64,000 nucleotides of DNA from Halopelagius longus (GTDB taxonomy: Archaea; Halobacteriota; Halobacteria; Halobacteriales; Haloferacaceae), in the NCBI RefSeq assembly GCF_900100875.1, contig NZ_FNKQ01000001.1, positions 806,001 through 870,000 of the forward strand, in the 5' to 3' direction. A model generated the notes under the pieces. The model did no database searches. It was not told the origin of the DNA and was given only the letters and a program-made list of their open reading frames with translations. Position numbers and translations under genes: made by a program. Positions 42,514 through 50,981 of this stretch are shown piece after piece. How positions within the stretch are numbered: the first letter of the stretch is position 1; each line of letters opens with the position of its first letter.

Positions 42514-45500
42514 ATGGCCTCCGAGGAACGCCGACCGAAGACGCGGTACGGGCACAGCGCCGATAGCGTCGATTCACACGACTTTCAGGCATTCCAAGAC
42601 GCGGGCGATTACGACGTCGACGACGTAGACGAGTACGCGGAGGTGGCGTCGGACTTACGCGAGGCGGTTTCGGGCGAGGTTCGATTCGACGAGTACGCGC
42701 AGGTGTTGTACGCCACCGACGGGTCGATATACGGCGCGCGACCCGCGGGCGTCGTCATCCCGCGCGACGAGGACGACGTCCGGGAGACGGTGCGGATAGC
42801 GTCAGCGCACGGCGTGCCGGTTCTCCCGCGCGGCGCGGGGTCGTCGCTGGCGGGACAGACCGTCGGACCGGGCTGTGTCGTCGTTGACTTCTCGAAGTAC
42901 ATGGACGGGGTGGTGGAGATAGACCCCGAGGGGCGGACGGCGACGGTGCAACCCGGCGTCGTGCAGGACGACTTAGACGACAGACTCGCCGAGTACGGAC
43001 TGAAGTTCGCGCCCGACCCGGCGTCCTCGAACCGGGCGACGGTGGGCGGCGGCATCGGGAACAACTCCACGGGCGCGCACTCGGTCAGATACGGCATCAC
43101 CGACGCCTACACCGACGAACTGCGCGTCGTGTTGACGGACGGGTCGGTGATTCACACCCGCGACGTGGTGGTCGACAGCGAGGAGTGGGACGACATCGTC
43201 TCGAAGGACGACCGGGAGGCGCACATCTACGAGACGGTGCGCCGACTCGTCGAGGAGAACGAGGCGGAGATAGCGGAGCGGTACCCCGAACTGAAGCGGT
43301 GCGTCTCGGGGTACAACCTCCACAAGGTGATTCGGGAGAACGAGGCGGGCGAGACGGTGATGAACCTCACGAAGCTGTTCGTCGGCGCCGAGGGGACCCT
43401 CGGCGTCATCGTCGAAGCCACCGTCTCCCTCGTCACCGTCCCCGAGGAGACGGCACTCGTCCTCTACGCGTACGAGGACTTGGTGGACGCGATGGCCGCG
43501 GTGCCGGACGCCTTGGAGTTCGACGCCAGCGCGGTCGAACTGATGGACGACGAGGTGTTCCGGATGGCCGCGGAGTCCGGCGAGTACGCCCAGTACGTCG
43601 AGCCCATCCCGGAGGGGACGGCGGCCACCCTCATGCTCGAGTTCGACTCCGAACTCCACGACGACTTCGAGGCGGCGATACGGGAGACGAACGACCACTT
43701 CCTCCGCGGCGAGGGGAGTCCCGACGGCACCGTCGCGGGCGGACGCGCCTTCGAGGCTATCGAAGCCTACACCGAGGAGGCGCAGGCAGACATCTGGAAA
43801 CTCCGGAAGGCGGCGATTCCTCTCCTGATGTCCTTGGAGGGCGACCCGAAGCCGTACCCGTTCATCGAGGACGCGACGGTGCCGCCGGAGGAGTTGGCCG
43901 AGTACGTCACGGAGTTCGAGGAGGTCCTCGAAGACCACGGCACCTCCGCGGCGTACTTCGCGCACGCCGGAAGCGGAACGCTCCACATCCGGCCCATCCT
44001 GAACCTGAAGGACGCCGACGGCATCGAGACGATGCGGGAGATTACGGACGACGTGACCGACCTCGTTCTCGACCACGACGGGGCGTTCTCGGGCGAACAC
44101 GGCGACGGCCTCGCCCGGACGGAGTGGAACCCGAAGATGTACGGTCCGGACCTGTGGTCGGCGTTCCAGGAACTGAAGACGGCGTTCGACCCCGATTGGC
44201 TGATGAATCCGGGGAAGGTGGTCTACCGCGAGGACGACCCGACGGACATGCGCGACCACCTCCGCTACGGCGCGGCGTACAGTTCGCTCGAACCGGCGAC
44301 GACGCTTGACTTCTCCGACGAGGGCGGGTTCTCCCACCTCGTCGAACTCTGCAACGGGTGCGGGACGTGCCGTCAGACCGGGTCCGACACGATGTGCCCG
44401 ACGTACCGCGCCTCGAAGGACGAGGCGGAGACGACCCGCGGCCGGGCGAACATGCTCCGCGCGGCGATAAGCGGCGACCTCTCGGAAGACGAGATGTACT
44501 CCGAGCGGTTCCAGCGGGAGATTCTGGACCTCTGCGTCGGGTGTAAGGGCTGTAAGAACGACTGCCCGACGGGGGTCGACTTGGCGAAACTGAAGGCCGA
44601 GGTCAAACACGAGTACCACCGCGAGGAGGGGTCGTCGCTCCGAGACAAACTGTTCGCCAACGTCGATCTGGCGGCGCGACTCGGAAGCGCCCTCGCGCCC
44701 CTCTCGAACGCCGCGTCGAAGGTGCCCGGCGCGCGGGCGGCGATGGAGAGGACGCTCGGCATCGCAGGAGAGCGGGAACTGCCGACGTTCACGCGCGACA
44801 CCTTAGAGAAGTGGATGCGCGAACGGGAACCGGCCGTCTCCGAGGCGGAGGCGACCCACCGCGTGTTGCTGTTCCCCGACACCTACACGAACTACTCGTA
44901 TCCGAAGGTGGGGAAAGACGCCGTGCGCGTCCTCGAATCGGCGGGCGTCCACGTCCGACTGGCCGAGAACGTCGCTCCCAGCGGTCGCGCGGCGTTCTCG
45001 ATGGGCTTCCTCGATATCGCGCGCCGCCGCGCCGCGAGGAACGCCGCCGAACTCGCCCCGTACGTCGAGGACGGGTGGTCGGTGGTGTTCGTCGAACCCT
45101 CAGACGCCGTGATGTTCCAAGACGAGTACCTCGACCTGTTGGACCGCGAGTCCGTCCGTAACCTCAGCGCCGCCTCCTACGGCGTCTTGGAGTTCATGGA
45201 CGTGTTCCGACTGGACGAGGAACTGACCGCCGACGCCGACGCGGGCGCGACGGCGGCGACGGGCGGCGCGAACGCGGCGGTGGCCGACGGGGGACCCGCG
45301 GAATCGCTGTCGTACCACGGTCACTGCAACCAGAAGGCGTTGAACAAGGACCACCACGCCGTCGGCGTCCTCCGGCGGGTGGGCTACGACGTCGACCCCC
45401 TCGACTCCGGATGCTGCGGGATGGCGGGGTCGTTCGGCTACGAGGACGAACATTACGACCTCTCGCAGTCCATCGGCGAGATACTGTTCGCGAAAGTCGA

Positions 45501-45621
45501 TGCGAGTCGGGGCGACACCGTCGTCGCGCCGGGGGCGTCCTGCCGGACGCAACTCGGCGACAGGGAGGACGCGGAGCGACCGCCCCACCCGATAGAGAAG
45601 GTGGCCGAGACGGTGAAGTAG
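42514..45621 (+). CDS. FAD- and Fe-S-containing D-lactate/glycolate-type dehydrogenase
   Basis: 1035 residues, a fusion of the GlcD-like FAD half and the GlpC-like electron-transfer half. The VAO/PCMH flavin domain has PVLPRGAGSSLAGQTVGPGC and GNNSTGAHSVRYG, the FAD-oxidase C domain has LFVGAEGTLGVIVEATV and GEHGDGLARTEW. Two 4Fe-4S motifs follow (CNGCGTCRQTGSDTMCP near 612; CVGCKGCKNDCP near 673), then one CCG domain (SGCCGMAGSFGYE near 965). It oxidises a 2-hydroxy acid and feeds membrane quinone. TATA-like gctttatcaa lies about 30 bases before the ATG. Confidence 0.93.
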   Translation: MASEERRPKTRYGHSADSVDSHDFQAFQDAGDYDVDDVDEYAEVASDLREAVSGEVRFDEYAQVLYATDGSIYGARPAGVVIPRDEDDVRETVRIASAHGVPVLPRGAGSSLAGQTVGPGCVVVDFSKYMDGVVEIDPEGRTATVQPGVVQDDLDDRLAEYGLKFAPDPASSNRATVGGGIGNNSTGAHSVRYGITDAYTDELRVVLTDGSVIHTRDVVVDSEEWDDIVSKDDREAHIYETVRRLVEENEAEIAERYPELKRCVSGYNLHKVIRENEAGETVMNLTKLFVGAEGTLGVIVEATVSLVTVPEETALVLYAYEDLVDAMAAVPDALEFDASAVELMDDEVFRMAAESGEYAQYVEPIPEGTAATLMLEFDSELHDDFEAAIRETNDHFLRGEGSPDGTVAGGRAFEAIEAYTEEAQADIWKLRKAAIPLLMSLEGDPKPYPFIEDATVPPEELAEYVTEFEEVLEDHGTSAAYFAHAGSGTLHIRPILNLKDADGIETMREITDDVTDLVLDHDGAFSGEHGDGLARTEWNPKMYGPDLWSAFQELKTAFDPDWLMNPGKVVYREDDPTDMRDHLRYGAAYSSLEPATTLDFSDEGGFSHLVELCNGCGTCRQTGSDTMCPTYRASKDEAETTRGRANMLRAAISGDLSEDEMYSERFQREILDLCVGCKGCKNDCPTGVDLAKLKAEVKHEYHREEGSSLRDKLFANVDLAARLGSALAPLSNAASKVPGARAAMERTLGIAGERELPTFTRDTLEKWMREREPAVSEAEATHRVLLFPDTYTNYSYPKVGKDAVRVLESAGVHVRLAENVAPSGRAAFSMGFLDIARRRAARNAAELAPYVEDGWSVVFVEPSDAVMFQDEYLDLLDRESVRNLSAASYGVLEFMDVFRLDEELTADADAGATAATGGANAAVADGGPAESLSYHGHCNQKALNKDHHAVGVLRRVGYDVDPLDSGCCGMAGSFGYEDEHYDLSQSIGEILFAKVDASRGDTVVAPGASCRTQLGDREDAERPPHPIEKVAETVK

Positions 45622-45710
45622 GCCGACGGCGGACGTGAGGGCCGCAGACGGCGCGGACGCTTCGAACCGTCCGCTTTTATCCCGTCCGGGGGGCGTGATA
45701 CTGACAGAGT

Positions 45711-46898
45711 ATGACGGACGCACCAGAGGTCGGAGAGTTGACGCCCCCGAACCGCACCTTGATGGGCCCCGGACCCAGCGACGTCCACCCACGCGTCCTC
45801 CGCGCGATGTCCACGCCGTTGGTCGGCCACCTCGACCCCTCGTTCATCGACATCATGCAGGACGTACAGGAACTGTTGCGCTACGCGTTCCGGACGGACA
45901 ACGAGTGGACGATTCCCGTCTCCGGCACCGGGTCGGCGTCGATGGAGGCGGCCATCGGAAACGTGGTCGAACCGGGCGAGACGATGCTCGTCCCGACGAA
46001 CGGCTACTTCGGCGACCGGATGGCGTCGATGGCCCGCCGCGCCGGCGGCGAGGTTGTCACCGTGGACGCCCCGTGGGGGAAACCGCTCGACGCCGCCGAC
46101 GTGCAGGACGCCTTCGACGAACACCAACCGGACGTGTTCGGCTTCGTCCACGCCGAAACCTCCACGGGCGTCAAGCAGCCGAACCTCTCGGAGTTGACGA
46201 GCATCGCCCACGACCACGACGCCTACGTTATCGCGGACACGGTCACCTCCCTCGGCGGCGTCGAGTTGGAGGTGGACGACTGGGGCATCGACGTCGCCTA
46301 CTCCGGCCCGCAGAAGTGCCTCTCCTGTCCGCCGGGCGCGAGTCCGTTGACGCTCAACGACCGCGCGATGGACAAGGTGCTCTCCCGCGAGACGGAACCC
46401 CGGTCGTGGTACCTCGACGTCTCGCTTCTGGAGGGGTACTGGGGCGAGGAACGCGCGTACCACCACACCGCGCCCGTCACGAACGTCTACGCCCTCCGCG
46501 AGGCCCTCCGCCTCGTCGCCGAGGAGGGCATCGAGGAGCGTTGGGACCGGCACCTGCACGTCGCGGGCGCGTTGAAGGCCGGCGCGGAGGCGATGGGCCT
46601 CGGCCTCAACCCCGACGACGAGTTCTGGCTTCCGAGCCTCAACGCCGTCCTCGTCCCCGACGGCGTGGACGCGGGCGCGGCCATCGACTACCTCCTCGAG
46701 AAGTACGACCTCGAAATCGCGGGCGGCCTCGGCGCACTGTCGGGCGACATCTTCCGTATCGGATGCATGGGCCACTCCGCGCGGCCGCAGAACGTCTCGT
46801 TCCTCCTGCCGGCACTCGGCGAGGCGTTGGAGGCGCAGGGCGCGGACGTCGACGTGGACGCCGGCCTCGCCGCGATGCGCGAGGCGTTGGGCGAGTAA
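45711..46898 (+). CDS. Alanine-glyoxylate-type class V aminotransferase
   Basis: 395 residues. LMGPGPSDVHPRVLRAMSTP is the AGT/serine-pyruvate signature, SGTGSASMEAAIGNVVEPG the PLP-phosphate loop, FVHAETSTGV and IADTVTSLGGVELEVDDWGID the PLP ring site, and YSGPQKCLSCPPG carries the Lys near residue 200. It would convert glyoxylate to glycine with alanine or serine. It follows the 2-hydroxyacid dehydrogenase by 89 bases with its own TATA-like cttttatccc (45673), so the two may serve glycolate/glyoxylate use together. Confidence 0.92.
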   Translation: MTDAPEVGELTPPNRTLMGPGPSDVHPRVLRAMSTPLVGHLDPSFIDIMQDVQELLRYAFRTDNEWTIPVSGTGSASMEAAIGNVVEPGETMLVPTNGYFGDRMASMARRAGGEVVTVDAPWGKPLDAADVQDAFDEHQPDVFGFVHAETSTGVKQPNLSELTSIAHDHDAYVIADTVTSLGGVELEVDDWGIDVAYSGPQKCLSCPPGASPLTLNDRAMDKVLSRETEPRSWYLDVSLLEGYWGEERAYHHTAPVTNVYALREALRLVAEEGIEERWDRHLHVAGALKAGAEAMGLGLNPDDEFWLPSLNAVLVPDGVDAGAAIDYLLEKYDLEIAGGLGALSGDIFRIGCMGHSARPQNVSFLLPALGEALEAQGADVDVDAGLAAMREALGE

Positions 46899-47010
46899 CG
46901 CCGCCCCCGCGGGCCGTCGCCGCCGACTCCGCCGTCGTCAGACCCCTCGGATTTCGAACAAAAATGCGACTTAGCGAACACTTTAGATTCGACGTTCCGT
47001 CTGTCCGAGC

Positions 47011-47925
47011 ATGAGTAGGGCGGACGAACTCCAATCGTGCGACGACTGTATGGAACCGGCGGACGCCTTTTCGCTGGTCGGCGACGAGACGCGGCTGTCG
47101 ATTCTGGAGGCGTTGTGGCGACTCGACGGGCCGGCGCGCTTCTCCGACGTTCGCAGCGAGATACAGATGCGCGACAGCGCGCAGTTCAACTACCACCTCG
47201 GGAAACTCACCGGGCAGTTCGTCCGGAAGACCGACGAGGGGTACGAACTCCGAACCGCCGGTCGGCGGGTCGTACAGGCCGTCCTCGCGGGGTCGTTCAC
47301 CCAACACCCCCGCCGGGAACTCGACATCGACGACCCCTGCGTCCGGTGCGGGGAGACGCTTTCGGCGCACTACGAGGACGAGATGCTGTGCATCGACTGC
47401 CCCGCCTGCGGGCACGGCCACGGCGAGTACTCGTTCCCGCCGGGCGGCCTCCACGACAGGACGGACGCGGAGGTTCTCGACGCGTTCGACCAGCGAGTGC
47501 GGCACCTCAACTGCCTCGCGAAGGACGGCGTCTGCCCCGAGTGCAACGGGCGCATGGAGACGAGCATCGAACGCGGCGAGGAGTGCTGCCTCGGCGGGAC
47601 GCTCAGGGCGAGTCACGTCTGCCGTCAGTGCGCCCACGAACGGTGCGCCGCCGTCGGGTTGGCGCTCTTGGACCACTCCGCCGTCGGCAACTTCTACGCC
47701 GACCACGGCGAGACGCTGTCTGAAGTCCCCTACTGGCGACTCGACTGGTGCGTCGGCGACGCCCCCGTCACCGTCGAATCGACCGACCCGTGGCGACTCC
47801 GCGTCGACATCCGCTTGGACGACGAGACGCTCCGCGTCACCGTGGACGGCGAACTCGACGTGGTGGAGACGACGCGGGAGTCGGCGGAATCCGCCGAGTC
47901 CGCCGAGTCCGCGCCGGGCGTCTGA
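47011..47925 (+). CDS. Winged-helix regulator with zinc ribbons (haloarchaeal)
   Basis: 304 residues. The N-terminal ArsR-like winged helix spans AFSLVGDETRLSILEALWRL through FNYHLGKLTGQFVRKTDEGYEL. A zinc-ribbon-rich middle has CVRCGETL, CIDCPACGHGHG, CPECNGRM and CRQCAHERC, so at least two metal knuckles. A beta-rich C-terminal domain (WRLDWCVGD onward) and a short acidic SAES repeat end it. It is likely a DNA-binding regulator sensing metal or redox through its cysteines; targets are unknown. ATG 47011 follows TATA-like ctttagatt (46981-46989). Confidence 0.82.
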   Translation: MSRADELQSCDDCMEPADAFSLVGDETRLSILEALWRLDGPARFSDVRSEIQMRDSAQFNYHLGKLTGQFVRKTDEGYELRTAGRRVVQAVLAGSFTQHPRRELDIDDPCVRCGETLSAHYEDEMLCIDCPACGHGHGEYSFPPGGLHDRTDAEVLDAFDQRVRHLNCLAKDGVCPECNGRMETSIERGEECCLGGTLRASHVCRQCAHERCAAVGLALLDHSAVGNFYADHGETLSEVPYWRLDWCVGDAPVTVESTDPWRLRVDIRLDDETLRVTVDGELDVVETTRESAESAESAESAPGV

Positions 47926-48020
47926 GCGCGGTCAGACCGCCTCCCTCGCCCCACATCGGAATTCCAACGTATCCTCGTTTCGGTAACCGCCGTTACAAAA
48001 ATGTAATTCAGATTATGGTT

Positions 48021-48317
48021 ATGGGGTCGGCGGCCGTCTCTCCGACCGTGATGAAACGGAGCGCACCCGGAACGACCGCCGAAGCGTACGACCGCCGGAT
48101 CACGGCGCGGAGCCTCGTCGTCTCGTACCTCGTCGCCGCCGCGATTCCCCTCGCGTTGTGGGCCGCGAGCGAACCGCTACCGACCGTCGCCGCCGCAGTG
48201 ACCGTCGCGGCGACTGCCGCGGTGGCGGTGACCGCCGGTCGGAGACTCCGGCGGCGCGAGTCCGCCCGACGACGCCACCTCTGCGTGCCGCGTACCTCCG
48301 TCTGCGTCGAAGTCTGA
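48021..48317 (+). CDS. Small membrane protein upstream of cbiM
   Basis: 98 residues from ATG 48021; ATG 48015 or 48051 are alternatives. Two hydrophobic stretches (SLVVSYLVAAAIPLALWAAS and TVAAAVTVAATAAVAVTAG) are followed by an Arg-rich tail with two cysteines. TATA-like ttacaaaaat (47993-48002) favours the chosen start. No family is recognised. It lies 76 bases before cbiM in the same direction but cbiM has its own promoter. Confidence 0.5.
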   Translation: MGSAAVSPTVMKRSAPGTTAEAYDRRITARSLVVSYLVAAAIPLALWAASEPLPTVAAAVTVAATAAVAVTAGRRLRRRESARRRHLCVPRTSVCVEV

Positions 48318-48393
48318 GGCGTCCGGCGGACGAACCCCGCCCCCGAACCCGACCCATTATTTATCGACCGCTCGTCTGTCGGATCGGATACAG

Positions 48394-49038
48394 ATGCACA
48401 TCCTCACCGGAATGCTGAGTTCGTTCGTCGCAACGCTCTTCGCCGTCGCCTCGACGGGCGCGGTGGGCGAAGCGTTCCGCCGCGCGCGCGGCACCCTCTC
48501 GGGGGAGCGAGTGCGACTGTTCGCCCTCGCGTCGGCGGCGATATTCGCCGCCCAGATGTTGAACTGGCCGATTCCCGGCGGAACGAGCGCTCACTTCGTC
48601 GGCGGCGCGCTGGCGGGCATCCTGCTCGGCCCCGCCGCGGGCGTTATCGCGATGACCGTCGTCGTCGCCGTCCAAGCCGTCGTGTTCGCCGACGGCGGAC
48701 TCGTCGTCCTCGGCGCGAACGTCTGGAACATGGCCGTCGTGAACGTCCTCGTCGGCTACGCCGCGTACCGCCTCCTCGCGGACAGAAACGAGACGGCCGC
48801 CGTCTTCGCCGCCGGGGCGGTGGGCGTCACCGCCGCCGCCTTCTTCGCGGGACTCCAACTCGGCGCGTCCGCCGCGTTCGACTACCGCCTCGTCGAGACG
48901 GTTTCGACGATGACGCTCTCGCACGCCGCGTTGGGCCTCGCTGAGGGACTGCTGACCGTCGGCGGGGTTCGGTTCTTCCGCGCCGTCGGCGCGCCCGCCG
49001 CGTTCGGCCGCGACGCCGAGGAGGAGGTGGCCGCGTGA
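48394..49038 (+). CDS. cbiM: CbiM-like energy-coupling-factor substrate-capture permease
   Basis: 214 residues. It begins MHILTGMLSSFV, where Met1-His2 forms part of the metal site in CbiM/NikM, and continues LNWPIPGGTSAHFVGGALAGILLGP, VQAVVFADGGLVVLGANVWNMAVVN in pieces, matching the CbiM core. Six or seven helices are expected. It captures Co(II) or Ni(II) for an ECF transporter. TATA-like cattatttat (48355-48364) lies about 35 bases upstream. The next gene overlaps by four bases (GTGA). No cbiQ or cbiO is present downstream. Confidence 0.9.
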   Translation: MHILTGMLSSFVATLFAVASTGAVGEAFRRARGTLSGERVRLFALASAAIFAAQMLNWPIPGGTSAHFVGGALAGILLGPAAGVIAMTVVVAVQAVVFADGGLVVLGANVWNMAVVNVLVGYAAYRLLADRNETAAVFAAGAVGVTAAAFFAGLQLGASAAFDYRLVETVSTMTLSHAALGLAEGLLTVGGVRFFRAVGAPAAFGRDAEEEVAA

Positions 49039-49337
49039 ACGTAGCCGCCGGCTGGACGCGGCGAACGCTCCTCCTGGTCGGGTGCCTCGTGGCGCTCTCG
49101 CCGCTTTTCGCGTGGGCGGCGGGCGTCGTCGGGTACGCCGAACCGATGGGGAACCTCGCCGCGCGGTTCGGCGCGGAGGCGCACGTCTACCGGACGGTGC
49201 CGGGTCTGTTCCCGGACTACCGCGTCGCGGGCGTCGGGCCGTACGCCGGAACGTTCGTCTCCGGCGTCGCGGGCGTCGCCGTCACGTTCGCCGCCGCGTT
49301 CGGCGTCGGACAGTTGCTCGCGGCCGAATCGGCCTGA
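49035..49337 (+). CDS. PDGLE/CbiN-like partner protein
   Basis: 100 residues from GTG 49035 in the GTGA overlap with cbiM. N-terminal helix LLLVGCLVALSPLFAWAAGVVGY, a middle extracytoplasmic segment with YAEPMGNLAARF, a second helix FVSGVAGVAVTFAAAFGVGQLL at the C-terminus. This two-helix layout after CbiM is that of CbiN and PDGLE-domain proteins that complete the metal-capture unit. Confidence 0.8.
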   Translation: MNVAAGWTRRTLLLVGCLVALSPLFAWAAGVVGYAEPMGNLAARFGAEAHVYRTVPGLFPDYRVAGVGPYAGTFVSGVAGVAVTFAAAFGVGQLLAAESA

Positions 49338-49478
49338 CTACGCACCGAACTCGCCGGAAACTCGCGTTCGAGGCATCACCGCTCCGAAACGTCTCGTTTC
49401 CCGTTATGTGAGAACATTCACCATAGATTGCTGTCGACGAGAACGGATTTGTCGCCCTCCGTCGAACGGCCGTGTGGT

Positions 49479-50975
49479 ATGTCGAATCACAGCAGACGGG
49501 ATGTCCTCAAGGGCATCGCGGGTGGTGCAGTCGTACTGAGTTCGATGGGTGTGGCGAGTGCCGCGGACGGCCGCGAGGAGTACGTCGTGACCGCCCCCGG
49601 AAACGGAATCCGCAAGCGCCTCGAACGGGAGGGAATCGAGGTGCGGGGCGAAACCGCGGGCGGCGACGTGTTCCTCGTCGCCGCGGAGTCCCGGTCGGCG
49701 GTGGCCGACGTGGGCGGCGTCCGCACGGTGGAACCGAACGAGGGCTATCGGCCGGTCGGCCCGGCGGTTCGAGAGTCGGCGGCGTCGACGGACGACGAGT
49801 TGGCCGACCTCCAGTGGGACAAGACGGAGGAGACGACGGGCGCGTTCGCCGCCCACGAGGAGGCGACCGGCGAGGGTTCGACCGTCGCCATCATCGATAC
49901 GGGAATCGACACGTCGCACCCCGACCTTCGGACGCGCGCCGGACGCGGCGGCCTGTTCCGCGCCGACGGCGAGACGAGTCCGTCGGGCGACCCGTTCGTC
50001 CCCGGCGATACGACCATCGAGGCGAAACTCCCGCAGGGACTCGCGGACGGGAGCGCGGAGGAACTCGACCCCTACGTCTACCGCGGCGCGCCGACCACGC
50101 GGGAACAGGCGGCCGCCGACGACGTGCAGTCTCACGGGAGTCACTGCGCCGGCATCGCCACCGGGAAGAACGACGGAACGACCGGTATCGCCGGGATGGC
50201 GCCCGACGCGGACGTCGTCCCCCTCCGGGTGTTCTACTGGACGAAGGTGACCGGCTACGTCCACGAACGCGACGACGGGACGGAGGAGGAACTCACGGTC
50301 ACGACGCTTTTCACCACGGATTTCGACATTCTCAGCGCCATCGACTACGCCGCGGAACTCGGCGCGGACGCGGCGAACATGAGCCTCGGCGGCGACGTCA
50401 TCAGAGGGTCGGCCCACAAGTCGGGCGAACACGTCGCGTACCAGACCGTCGTGCAACGCGCCGTCCAGCAGGGAACCGTCGTGACCGCGAGTGCTGGCAA
50501 CGCGGAGTCGAACCTCCAGCAGGGGGGATACTACACGCTCCCGAACAGCGTCCCGGGGGCGGTCAGCGTCAGTGCGACCGGACCGACCAACGAACTCGCG
50601 TTCTACTCGAACTACGGAACCAGCGACGTGGACGTCGGCGCGCCCGGCGGCGGATACGAGACGCTGGAGAAGTCGCTGTCCGAGGATACCGAGTACCCGT
50701 ACCCGACGAACCTCGTCCTCTCGACCGTCCCCGCGGAACTGAACGAGGGGACAGAGTACGACTGGTACGCCGGAACGTCGATGGCCGCGCCGCAGGTGGC
50801 CGGGTTGGTGGCTCTCGTCCGCGAGGTGAACCCCGACCTGAACGCCAAGCAGGTCCAACAGATAATCGAGCGAACCGCCCGCTTCAGTAACGGGTCGAGC
50901 AGTCCCGACATCGGCGCGGGCATAATATACGCGCCCGACGCCGTCGCGGAGGCGGCCCGGAAGGGCGGGAAGTAA
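49479..50975 (+). CDS. Tat-exported subtilisin-like serine protease
   Basis: 498 residues. The signal peptide MSNHSRRDVLKGIAGGAVVL has the twin-arginine SRRDVLK motif and a cleavage-like ASA. A prodomain-like segment (YVVTAPGNGIRKRLE) leads into the catalytic domain: Asp in VAIIDTGIDTSHPDL (about 141), His in SHGSHCAGIATG (about 220), oxyanion Asn in ASAGNAES and Ser in AGTSMAAPQVAG (about 432). It is a secreted halolysin-type protease without the long C-terminal extension of halolysins. ATG 49479 is at the Tat motif. It converges with the next gene, six bases away. Confidence 0.94.
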   Translation: MSNHSRRDVLKGIAGGAVVLSSMGVASAADGREEYVVTAPGNGIRKRLEREGIEVRGETAGGDVFLVAAESRSAVADVGGVRTVEPNEGYRPVGPAVRESAASTDDELADLQWDKTEETTGAFAAHEEATGEGSTVAIIDTGIDTSHPDLRTRAGRGGLFRADGETSPSGDPFVPGDTTIEAKLPQGLADGSAEELDPYVYRGAPTTREQAAADDVQSHGSHCAGIATGKNDGTTGIAGMAPDADVVPLRVFYWTKVTGYVHERDDGTEEELTVTTLFTTDFDILSAIDYAAELGADAANMSLGGDVIRGSAHKSGEHVAYQTVVQRAVQQGTVVTASAGNAESNLQQGGYYTLPNSVPGAVSVSATGPTNELAFYSNYGTSDVDVGAPGGGYETLEKSLSEDTEYPYPTNLVLSTVPAELNEGTEYDWYAGTSMAAPQVAGLVALVREVNPDLNAKQVQQIIERTARFSNGSSSPDIGAGIIYAPDAVAEAARKGGK

Positions 50976-50981
50976 GACGCC

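Noticed and set aside
47880-47922. Short tandem repeat in the winged-helix gene
   Set aside because: The repeated Ser-Ala-Glu codons are only a low-complexity acidic tail inside a coding region, common in haloarchaeal proteins.
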